Below, piece by piece: positions 1-5,704 of a stretch of 5,704 nucleotides of DNA. The DNA is from Acidobacteriota bacterium (GTDB lineage: Bacteria > Acidobacteriota > Polarisedimenticolia > J045), in assembly GCA_027001345.1 (NCBI GenBank), contig JALTMS010000263.1, positions 1 to 5,704 of the forward strand, in the 5' to 3' direction. The notes below the pieces were generated by a model that was given only the letters and a program-made list of their open reading frames with translations, had not been told where the DNA came from and ran no database searches. Numbering within the stretch: the first letter of the stretch is position 1; every line of letters begins with the position of its first letter. The position numbers and the translations under genes were made by a program.

Positions 1-1308
1 CAGGCCGGCCCCTGGACCGATGATGCCCTGCTGGCCCTGGCCCGGCTGGCCTGGCCGGTGGCTTCGGAGGCGGGGCTGCTCGAGACCTACCGACCCGAGG
101 CCCTCGAGCAGGCCCGATCGGCGTTGGAACGGATCTGGAACGAGCTGCAAGACTCGAACTCCGCCGCCGAGGCCGGCTATCGGCTGGCCCTGCTGCGCGT
201 CCTTCCCGAGCCGGGCTTCTACGATCCGGATGGTGCGATCGCGGTGGCCGGCAGCCTGCCGACGATCCACCCCGATTCGCCGCGGGTACCCGACGCCCTG
301 CTGCTCGCGGCACGGCTCCACCTGCGGGCCGGCCGTCCGGCCCGGGCCCGGGAGCTGTGCTGGGAACTGCTCTCCCGCTTTCCCGATCACCCCGCAGCGG
401 CCCGGGCCTGGCTGATCGCGGGCCGGGCGGCATTCGCCAGCGGCCTGCGCGGAGAGGCGATGACGGCCTTCGGTCGGGCCCAGGCTGCGGGAGACGCAGC
501 CGTCGCCCGCCGGGGGCTCGAAGCGGCCACCCTCCTCGATCGGCTGAGCTTCGGTCTGCTGCGTTCCGACCCGGCCTATCAGCCCGAGGGCTCGATGCTG
601 CATCTGCCCGAGCGTGCGGGCGACCTGGCGCTGGGACCCGACGACCGGGTGTCGGCCACCCTGGGCCGCCGGGGTGAGCTGTGGTCCCGGACCCGCGACG
701 GCAGTCTCGACACCCGCGCCCTTCCCGGGGTCCGGGCGGTGGCCTACGATGCCTGGGGCCGCCTGTGGAGTGCGGGTGGCAACACCGTGATGATGCCCGC
801 GGCCAATCTGGTGCTCGAGAACAACCGGGAGATCATCGCCCTGGCTCCGGTGGGGCCGGCGGCGGCCTGGGTGGTGGACAGCAAGGCTCGGAGCGTTCTG
901 CGGGTGGAAGCCGGTCGCGGTGTGGTGGTCGAGGCCACTTTGCCGGGCAAGGCCACACCGCTCGACCTGGTGGGCACCGAGGATGGGGGCGCATGGGTGC
1001 TCGACGGCCGGCGCCGGCAGCTCCATCGCGTGGCCAGCGATGGGTCGCTGCTCGAGACCCGTGATCTCGAGTCGCTGATGCGCACGCCGCTGGCCCTGGC
1101 CCGCGACCAGCTCGGCTACCTCTACGTACTCGACGGCAAGCAGAAGCTGGTCGTGATCTTCACGCCGGAGGGGGAGATGCTTTCCCGCGTCGCGCTGCCC
1201 ACCGCGGGGGAGGGGGCCCTGGCGCGGCCGGATCAGCTCGCTGTCGGCGCGGCGGGAGATCTGTTGCTCGCCGATGGGAGAAAGAAGGGTCTGCTATGGC
1301 TGCGCTGA
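1..1308 (+). CDS. TPR-like / NHL-type beta-propeller protein (5' partial)
   Basis: The frame is open from base 1 to the TGA at 1306-1308 (435 codons seen). The GTG at 58 has no reason to be the start, because coding continues in frame to its left, so the true start lies outside the window. Seen: window codons about 1-185 are Ala/Leu/Arg-rich paired helices. The clearest TPR-like pair is near codons 98-150, with helices such as ALLLAARLHLRAGRPARARE followed by a LLSRFPDHPAAARAW turn. From about codon 200 the pattern changes to short beta strands with recurring Gly-Asp turns. NHL-like strands appear as WVLDGRRRQLHRVASDGSLL and YLYVLDGKQKLVVIFTPEGE, and a last blade ends in LLLADGRKKGLLWL. Known: TPR and NHL repeats mediate protein-protein contacts, and no catalytic motif is visible. 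Inferred: a scaffold or sensor protein working with the overlapping downstream PEGA/PDZ gene. Its export status is unknown because the N-terminus is missing. Function not recognised. Confidence 0.8.
   Translation, partial: QAGPWTDDALLALARLAWPVASEAGLLETYRPEALEQARSALERIWNELQDSNSAAEAGYRLALLRVLPEPGFYDPDGAIAVAGSLPTIHPDSPRVPDALLLAARLHLRAGRPARARELCWELLSRFPDHPAAARAWLIAGRAAFASGLRGEAMTAFGRAQAAGDAAVARRGLEAATLLDRLSFGLLRSDPAYQPEGSMLHLPERAGDLALGPDDRVSATLGRRGELWSRTRDGSLDTRALPGVRAVAYDAWGRLWSAGGNTVMMPAANLVLENNREIIALAPVGPAAAWVVDSKARSVLRVEAGRGVVVEATLPGKATPLDLVGTEDGGAWVLDGRRRQLHRVASDGSLLETRDLESLMRTPLALARDQLGYLYVLDGKQKLVVIFTPEGEMLSRVALPTAGEGALARPDQLAVGAAGDLLLADGRKKGLLWLR
1282..1289 (+). promoter_or_regulatory. 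Ribosome binding site for the PEGA/PDZ gene
   Basis: A purine-rich AAGAAGGG lies 6 nt before the ATG at 1296, inside the last codons of the preceding gene. It supports that ATG as the start and suggests translational coupling of the overlapping pair. Confidence 0.6.
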
Positions 1309-3401
1309 GTTCTCTGAGCCGGAGGAGGCGCTGGTCGGTAGCGGGTGCAGCGCTGCTCGCACTCCTGCTGCCCCTGCTCAGCGTCGCTGAAACCACGCCC
1401 GAGCCGCCCGCTCCGATCGCGTCCGGAGCCGCCTCGCAGCCCACCGTCGAGGCGCTGCTGGCCGAGGCTCGCAGTGCCCTCGAGCAGGCTGACCTGGAGA
1501 TTGCCGAGAAGCTGGCCCGACAGGCCGCCGAGCAGGCCGAGTCCCGCGAGCAGCTCGCCGCGGCGCTCGATCTGATCGCCCAGTGCCTGTTCATCCTCGG
1601 CGATGCGGAGGGCACCGCCGAGGCCATCGATCGTCTGGTCGAGCATCTGCCGTCCTACGAGGTCAGCGGAGAGATCGTCGGGCCGAAGTACGTCGAACTC
1701 TACCGCTCTCGGCGGGAGAAGAAGGTCGGCTTTTTCGCGCCCGTCTGCAAGCCACTGCCCTGTGAACGCTACCTGGTGGACGGTGCCGAGGTGCGTGCGG
1801 GAGCGGGCGGTGAGCTGGCGGTCACCGCCGGCGCCCATACCGTGCGCCTGTTGCGCCACGGCTTCGAGCCGTGGGAAAGCAGCGCCGAAATGGAAATCGC
1901 CGCCGGGGAACACAAGGTCATCGAGGTCGAACTGCGGCAGGTTGCCCGGGATCTGGTGCTGCAAACGGTTCCGCCGGGGGTGGAAGTGCTGATCGACGGC
2001 CGGGCGGTGGGCCGGACGAGGGCCGCCGAAGACGATCCGGAGGCCGGACGTTTCGAAATGCGCGAGCTGTCACCCGGCGAGCATCTGCTGGTCTTGCGAC
2101 GGGAGTGCTACCAGCGCCTCGAGCAGCGGGTGGAGATCGTCCTCGACGCCCTCGACCCCGGTCCGCTGGATCTCGGCCGGATCGAGCTGCAACCGGCCCG
2201 CGCCGAGCTGGATCTGCGCTGGGATCGGCCGGCGGGGCTGCTCTCTCTCGACGGCCGGCAGGTCGATCCCGGCCCCCACGAACTCTGCCCCGGTCGGCAT
2301 CGGCTGGAGTTGCAGCTCGCCGGCAAACGAAGCTGGTTCGAAGAGGTCGAACTCAGCAGCGGAGAGCGCCGGGTGCTCGAGGTTCGGCCCCGGCCGACTC
2401 TGGCGCTGGCGCCACCGGTACTCGAGGCTCTGGGGGCGGCGGCGGCTGAAGGCTGGAACCAGCTCGTCCTCGATGCGGATCTGGCCGCTCGCTGGCACCA
2501 GCGCGTGACCCGTGGCGGCCGCTCGGCGCCGCCTTATCCATCGATCGAACGCCGCCGGGTGGAGATCGGAGACCTGGCGCTGCCTCCGGGCATCGACCTG
2601 CTGGTGATGATGGACGAGGACCGGGAGGCGATTCCCGCCGCACGTCGACTGCTGCTCTTCGATCCGGTCACCGGCATGCTCGAGCAGACCGCCTGGCCAC
2701 TGGCCGAGAGCGAGCAGGCCCTGGCGGTGGCCGCCGCCCAGCTCGCGCCCGCGCAGCCGGCCGCCGTGGCCTTCGTCGGCTTCGACGTGGCCGGTCGGCT
2801 CGCCGGTCCACCGGTGATCACCGAGGTCCATCCCGCCTGTCCGGTGGAGGGGCTGGCGCCGGGAGAGATCCTGCTCGACCTCGATGGCCGGGCCCTCGAT
2901 GCCCGGGATCCCGTGCGCGACCTGGCCCGCCGCCTGGCGGCCCTCGAGCCGGGAGAGGCGATCAAGCTGCGGGTGCAAACCGCCGAGGGGCCGCTGTTGC
3001 GCGAGGGCCAGGTCCTCGCTCAGGTCGAGCCTCCCAACCCCTACCGGCTGGGTGCACACCTCCTGCTCCCCCGCCTGGCGGCAGCCCGTTCGGTCAGCGC
3101 CACCGCCGAGGGGCAGCCCCGTTTTCTCGCGGCCCTCGAGGAGGGGATGATCCTCGCGGCGCTGGGGCTCGATCAGCAGGCTGCCCGCCTGCTCGATCGG
3201 ACCGAGATTCCTGCGGATCTCGATCCCTCCACCGACCTGCGGGGTACGGTCTGGACCGTTCTCGAATCGTTGCTGCGCCGGGTCGGGGCGGCGGAGTACG
3301 CCGCGGAGGTCCACGCACGACTCGCGAGCCTCGGTGGTGCCCGCTTCGGCGGCCGCCAGGGGCCACCCCTGTCCTACGCTACCGGTACGCCGCTGCGCTG
3401 A
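1296..3401 (+). CDS. Secreted TPR-like/PEGA/PDZ multidomain protein
   Basis: Complete 701-aa protein. The ATG at 1296 is chosen because it has a well-placed ribosome binding site and directly yields a Sec signal peptide: basic RRRR at residues 9-12, hydrophobic core 15-29, and a likely signal peptidase I site after SVA (A31). Residues 50-140 are Glu/Ala-rich helices resembling a TPR pair. Three beta modules of PEGA type follow, at about 155-214, 218-298 and 303-365. The second shows the clearest family pattern (VPPGVEVLIDGRAVGRT, then LSPGEHLLVLRR). Residues 370-490 form an alpha/beta segment with LLVMMDED and LLLFDPVTGMLEQ, like segments seen in other PEGA proteins. Residues 490-576 match a PDZ domain (VITEVHPACPVEGLAPGEIL, then LDLDGRAL), and 590-685 is a helical tail. 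No protease triad is seen. Known: PEGA domains are surface or periplasmic beta modules, and PDZ domains bind peptide C-termini. Inferred: a periplasmic or envelope interaction protein. It starts 13 bp inside the upstream gene, so the two are probably co-transcribed. Specific function not recognised. Confidence 0.88.
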   Translation: MAALSSLSRRRRWSVAGAALLALLLPLLSVAETTPEPPAPIASGAASQPTVEALLAEARSALEQADLEIAEKLARQAAEQAESREQLAAALDLIAQCLFILGDAEGTAEAIDRLVEHLPSYEVSGEIVGPKYVELYRSRREKKVGFFAPVCKPLPCERYLVDGAEVRAGAGGELAVTAGAHTVRLLRHGFEPWESSAEMEIAAGEHKVIEVELRQVARDLVLQTVPPGVEVLIDGRAVGRTRAAEDDPEAGRFEMRELSPGEHLLVLRRECYQRLEQRVEIVLDALDPGPLDLGRIELQPARAELDLRWDRPAGLLSLDGRQVDPGPHELCPGRHRLELQLAGKRSWFEEVELSSGERRVLEVRPRPTLALAPPVLEALGAAAAEGWNQLVLDADLAARWHQRVTRGGRSAPPYPSIERRRVEIGDLALPPGIDLLVMMDEDREAIPAARRLLLFDPVTGMLEQTAWPLAESEQALAVAAAQLAPAQPAAVAFVGFDVAGRLAGPPVITEVHPACPVEGLAPGEILLDLDGRALDARDPVRDLARRLAALEPGEAIKLRVQTAEGPLLREGQVLAQVEPPNPYRLGAHLLLPRLAAARSVSATAEGQPRFLAALEEGMILAALGLDQQAARLLDRTEIPADLDPSTDLRGTVWTVLESLLRRVGAAEYAAEVHARLASLGGARFGGRQGPPLSYATGTPLR

Positions 3402-3411
3402 GGCTCTCCGT

Positions 3412-4833
3412 TCAGGGGCCCGTATCGGCGTAGATCACCCGGTAGAAGGCCTGGTCGCCCGGCTTGGCGTCGATGTACTGGCCGGTGGGGGAGGCACCGA
3501 CAACCTCGGCGTCGGAGAAGTCGGGCAGGGTGGCGCGGTGGATCTCGCAGTTGCCCGGGAAGTAGTGCTCCCATTCGAGCAGCACGTCTCCGGTCTCCAG
3601 TCGCGAACAGCGCAGGTCGGCGCCGCTGGGCCACATCTCGATATGCCGGTAATCGATGCGCTCGTAGGTCATCAGCGCCGGGTCGAAACGCTGGCCGGTG
3701 GGCAGCACCACGCTCTCGTGCACGCCCTGGCCCTTGGCCTCGGCGTGTACGAGATAGCGTCGCGACCACGAGCGCAGGGCACCGCAGCCACCGTCGTAGG
3801 CCGGCTCCGACTGGAGGATGTCGATCATCACCGAGTCGGTGGCGACCGTATCGTCACCGACGATCAGCGAGCAGGGCCACTCGTTGCCGTAGATCTGCCA
3901 GGGGCGCGGCTCGTGGCCGAAGTTCGAGCAGGGCTGGCCGAAGAGCATGTCGCCCACCACCAGCGCCGTCTTCTGGCCGATGGACTTGACCGAAGGGTCC
4001 GACGGAACCACCGGCGAACCCATGATGTCGGCCAGCACGGAGGCCTCCGGCGTGTCGTTGTAGAGCCAGGGGTGGAGAGCGTTGGCGTTGCGGATGCTGC
4101 CAAGGTGATTCTTGTAGCCCAGGGTGGCGTTGGCCTGGCTGTGTCGCTTGACGATCGGAATATCGACGATGTAGTCGGCGTCGAGGACCAGGCTGTTGAT
4201 CTCGGTGTCCGGCGGAGGATCGACATAGGCCGGATCCCAGGTGACGTAGGTGTAGGGATCCCATGCGTCGTTGCCCGCCTGAGCGCTGCCGCTGGCGTTG
4301 AACTGGACATCCGGGTAGTAGGCGCGCACCTTGTCACGGAACCACGGCGGAATATATCGCGCCCCACTGCCGGTCGTCATGTCGTAAATATGACAATTAG
4401 CGGACAGGCCGCCGGCGCGTACGAAGCCGCGGATCACCGCCACCGCCGGTTCGGGGATCGCATCGATGATGTTGCCTGCGCCATTGACGGGGTCGGTGGA
4501 GTTGTTGCAGTTGATCTTGATCATCAGGTGTCGCGTTTCGGGGTCGGCGAGGGGGAAGACCTGCTTCCAGGCGTCGTCCAGGCTGCTGCCCTTGAGCAGC
4601 CGTACCGCCTCGTCGAGCATCACGAAGACGGTCTGCTGATCGACGTAGTCGCGGTACATGCCAGTGGTCTTGGGCCAGCGGGCCGCCATGCCGTTGTGGA
4701 CGTGGACCACCCGCGGCAGGGCGCGATTTCTCTCGGGCAGCGACCAGCTCCGGCCGGGCAGCAGCAGGGGTCCGGCACCGGCCCACACGGCGGCGCGGAG
4801 GAAATCCCGTCGGTTCAATCTCGTTCGTCTCAT
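3412..4833 (-). CDS. Tat-exported DUF362 family protein with C-terminal FN3-like module
   Basis: 473 aa. The start is the ATG at 4833-4831: it has an AGGAGG site just upstream and opens with a twin-arginine signal (NRRDFLR, residues 7-13, then a hydrophobic stretch to about 26). The same frame stays open a further 100 codons to 5133, but that stretch is low-complexity and would bury the signal, so it is excluded. Seen: IKINCN at 105-110, DADYIVDIPIVKRH at 218-231, the GYKNHLGS segment at 239-246, and LIVGDDTVATDSV at 323-335. These match the DUF362 pattern (K-x-N-x-N, a D-A-D...P-x-x-K-x-H segment, K-N-H, and V-G-D-D-x-V-A-x-D). No ferredoxin-type Cys cluster is present. Residues about 402-470 look like a fibronectin-III-type beta sandwich (CSRLETGDVLLEWEHY, then GQYIDAKPGDQAFYRVIY). 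Known: DUF362 proteins are poorly characterised, and Tat export implies folding before transport. Inferred: a periplasmic or extracellular protein, substrate unknown. It is transcribed alone, convergent with the PEGA/PDZ gene and divergent from the transketolase gene. Confidence 0.88.
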   Translation of the reverse strand: MRRTRLNRRDFLRAAVWAGAGPLLLPGRSWSLPERNRALPRVVHVHNGMAARWPKTTGMYRDYVDQQTVFVMLDEAVRLLKGSSLDDAWKQVFPLADPETRHLMIKINCNNSTDPVNGAGNIIDAIPEPAVAVIRGFVRAGGLSANCHIYDMTTGSGARYIPPWFRDKVRAYYPDVQFNASGSAQAGNDAWDPYTYVTWDPAYVDPPPDTEINSLVLDADYIVDIPIVKRHSQANATLGYKNHLGSIRNANALHPWLYNDTPEASVLADIMGSPVVPSDPSVKSIGQKTALVVGDMLFGQPCSNFGHEPRPWQIYGNEWPCSLIVGDDTVATDSVMIDILQSEPAYDGGCGALRSWSRRYLVHAEAKGQGVHESVVLPTGQRFDPALMTYERIDYRHIEMWPSGADLRCSRLETGDVLLEWEHYFPGNCEIHRATLPDFSDAEVVGASPTGQYIDAKPGDQAFYRVIYADTGP

Positions 4834-4837
4834 CAGG

Positions 4838-4843
4838 CCTCCT
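4838..4843 (-). promoter_or_regulatory. Ribosome binding site that sets the DUF362 gene start
   Basis: On the minus strand a perfect AGGAGG precedes the ATG at 4833 with 4 nt between them. The spacing is a little short, but together with the immediate twin-arginine signal it decides this start over the longer open frame reaching 5133. Confidence 0.7.
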
Positions 4844-4849
4844 GCCCAC

Positions 4850-4878
4850 GCTATACGGCGTCCGGCGGTGAGCAGCAA
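4850..4878 (-). promoter_or_regulatory. Weak sigma70-like promoter candidate for the DUF362 gene
   Basis: Minus-strand TTGCTG (4878-4873) and TATAGC (4855-4850) are separated by exactly 17 bp. They match the -35 consensus at 3 of 6 and the -10 consensus at 4 of 6 positions. A transcript from here would begin near 4843, at the edge of the ribosome binding site, leaving a leader of only about 10 nt, which argues against it. The true promoter may lie further upstream. Confidence 0.22.
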
Positions 4879-5033
4879 CGGGGATCTCGAAGAACCTGCT
4901 CGAACGTCGTCCGCAGGCCTGGCGCGGAATCCTCGGAGAAAGCTGTCGCCATGGCTGCCGGAGTCATTGGGAAGGGTTTGCCGAGTAGGCCTCGGTGACT
5001 GGGAACCTCTGCCAAAAAGCGAGCCTTCGTGAC

Positions 5034-5062
5034 TTGCTCCGGGGCCGGGGCTGTGCGATGTT
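5034..5062 (+). promoter_or_regulatory. Weak sigma70-like promoter candidate for the transketolase gene
   Basis: TTGCTC (5034-5039) and GATGTT (5057-5062) are spaced 17 bp apart. The -10 keeps the important second A and final T but matches only 3 of 6 positions, and the spacer is extremely GC-rich. Transcription would start near 5069, about 54 nt before the ATG. It is the best candidate found by eye in the interval and remains weak. Confidence 0.2.
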
Positions 5063-5066
5063 TTCA

Positions 5067-5088
5067 GGCCCGCCGAGCCGGACGGGCC
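5067..5088 (+). other. GC-rich stem-loop upstream of the transketolase gene
   Basis: GGCCCG (5067-5072) pairs perfectly with CGGGCC (5083-5088). Inside it CCG (5073-5075) pairs with CGG (5079-5081) around an AGC loop, leaving A5082 bulged. The result is a nine-pair, all-GC stem ending 34 nt before the ATG. No T-run follows on either strand (GACGCGCGG on +, TGAAAACATC on -), so it is not a standard intrinsic terminator. It could be a leader RNA structure, an operator-like palindrome, or chance in GC-rich DNA. Confidence 0.4.
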
Positions 5089-5110
5089 GACGCGCGGCCT
5101 GCACCCTCGA

Positions 5111-5117
5111 AGGAGAG
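5111..5117 (+). promoter_or_regulatory. Ribosome binding site for the transketolase gene
   Basis: AGGAGAG lies 5 nt before the ATG at 5123 (7 nt from its AGGAG core). This spacing and the strong core select that ATG as the start. Confidence 0.7.
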
Positions 5118-5122
5118 CGACG

Positions 5123-5704
5123 ATGGGCCACAACTGGGAGCAATCTTACCACCGCCTCGAGAGCGATTTCGGCCACTGGGAGAAGGCTGGCGACGTCACC
5201 GATCAGCTCATCGATCTGATGCTCAACTACCGCCAGTCCGGCCATCCGGGAGGCTCGCGCTCGAAGGTCCATGCGCTGATCGCGCTGCTGCTTTCCGGCA
5301 CCATGCGGTGGGACATACGTCGTCCCGACAAGCCCTTCGCCGATCGCTTCGTGCTCGTTGCGGGTCATACCGTGCCGCTGGTCTACGCGGTGCTTGCGAC
5401 CTTCAACGAGGCCCTTCGTCTGCGCTTCGAGGAGACCGGCGACGCGAAGTACCAGGTGCGCAACGCCGGCGAATGGCAACTGACCTGGGAGGACCTGCTG
5501 GGCTTCCGCCGACGAGGAGGGCTGGCCGGTCATGCGGAGTTCGGCGGCAAGACACTGATCTTCAAGTGGAATACGGGGCCCACCGGCCACGGCTTTCCTC
5601 CGGCGGTGGGGCAGGCGATGGCGCTCAAGAGGGCCGGTGCCGGTGACGTACGGGTTTTCGCCCTCGACGGCGAGGGCGGCCTAAGCGCCGGTGGGACCCA
5701 CGAA
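5123..5704 (+). CDS. Transketolase-like protein, N-terminal ThDP-binding domain (3' partial)
   Basis: 194 codons are visible and the frame is still open at the window edge. The ATG at 5123 is supported by the ribosome binding site at 5111-5117. Seen, in family order: SGHPGG at residues 39-44, RFVLVAGH at 75-82, LAGHAE at 134-139, TGPTGHG at 151-157, and ALDGEGG at 180-186 followed by THE at 192-194. These correspond to the thiamine-diphosphate and substrate-binding positions of transketolases (SGHPGxP, SxGH, GHPE, TGPLGQG, GDG). Known: transketolases transfer two-carbon ketol units between sugar phosphates in the cytoplasmic pentose phosphate or Calvin pathways, and related enzymes include dihydroxyacetone synthase and DXP synthase. 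Odd: SRSK replaces the usual residues after GHPGG, GHAE replaces GHPE, and GEG replaces GDG. Inferred: a ThDP enzyme of the transketolase superfamily. Whether it is classical tkt, a split N-terminal subunit, or a divergent paralogue cannot be decided without the rest. It is divergent from the DUF362 gene, with no obvious functional link. Confidence 0.85.
   Translation, partial: MGHNWEQSYHRLESDFGHWEKAGDVTDQLIDLMLNYRQSGHPGGSRSKVHALIALLLSGTMRWDIRRPDKPFADRFVLVAGHTVPLVYAVLATFNEALRLRFEETGDAKYQVRNAGEWQLTWEDLLGFRRRGGLAGHAEFGGKTLIFKWNTGPTGHGFPPAVGQAMALKRAGAGDVRVFALDGEGGLSAGGTHE

Noticed and set aside
2070..3314. Minus-strand open frame of 414 codons opposite the PEGA/PDZ gene
   Set aside because: No domain pattern is seen; it is rich in Gln, Arg and Gly as expected for the reverse of Leu/Glu/Ala codons. 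The + strand has signal peptide, PEGA and PDZ features.
3334..4998. Long + strand open frame (554 codons) antisense to the DUF362 gene
   Set aside because: The opposite strand has a clear twin-arginine signal, DUF362 motifs and a ribosome binding site. The + frame has no recognisable domain, no convincing ribosome binding site, and is the kind of stop-free shadow expected opposite a GC-rich gene.
4951..4998. Possible 15-codon leader peptide (ATG at 4951) in the divergent intergenic region
   Set aside because: The purine-rich stretch is about 12 nt from the ATG, there is no run of regulatory codons and no attenuator-like hairpin pair, so there is no positive support.
4998..5013. Sigma54-like GG...GC arrangement in the intergenic region
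   Set aside because: The spacing between the GG and GC elements is 8 rather than 10 bases, and the flanking bases do not fit the consensus.
4834..5133. 100-codon N-terminal extension of the DUF362 gene
   Set aside because: It would place the twin-arginine signal 100 residues inside the protein and run across the start of the transketolase gene. The extension is low-complexity, and AGGAGG sits right before the shorter start.
5029..5646. + strand open frame of 205 codons overlapping the transketolase start
   Set aside because: The overlapping frame starting at 5123 gives transketolase motifs in the correct order with a good ribosome binding site. The other frame gives Arg/Pro-rich sequence with no family pattern.

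Overview
This GC-rich window (I estimate about two-thirds G+C) holds four protein-coding genes, two of them cut by the window edges. The envelope-style proteins (Sec and Tat signal peptides, PEGA and PDZ modules, TPR-like helices, an NHL-type propeller) and the strong Shine-Dalgarno sites suggest a Gram-negative-type bacterium. Acidobacteriota or Myxococcota-like lineages are plausible, but this is a guess from protein style and base composition, not a phylogenetic result. I see no RNA genes, insertion sequences, CRISPR arrays, integrase or phage genes.

Left part (1-3401, + strand): two co-directional genes overlap by 13 bp. The first is truncated at its 5' end and encodes TPR-like helices followed by an NHL-type beta-propeller. 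The second is complete (701 aa): a secreted protein with a Sec signal peptide, a helical segment, three PEGA-like beta modules, an alpha/beta segment, a PDZ domain and a helical tail. Both look like non-enzymatic scaffold or interaction proteins, probably from one envelope-associated operon that begins upstream of the window.

Middle (3412-4833, - strand): a complete 473-aa Tat-exported DUF362-family protein with an additional C-terminal fibronectin-III-like module. It converges on the PEGA/PDZ gene with only 10 bp between the two stop codons and no recognisable terminator.

Right part (4834-5704): a 289-bp divergent intergenic region, then the first 194 codons of a divergent transketolase N-terminal (thiamine-diphosphate-binding) domain, running off the right edge. 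The intergenic region contains a strong GC-rich stem-loop and only weak promoter candidates.

I see no clear functional link between the three transcription units and no evidence for a defence or mobile system. The most unusual items are the PEGA/PDZ architecture, its coupling to a TPR-propeller partner, the DUF362-FN3 combination, the atypical transketolase motifs, and a marked preference for the Leu codon CTC immediately before Asp/Glu codons.
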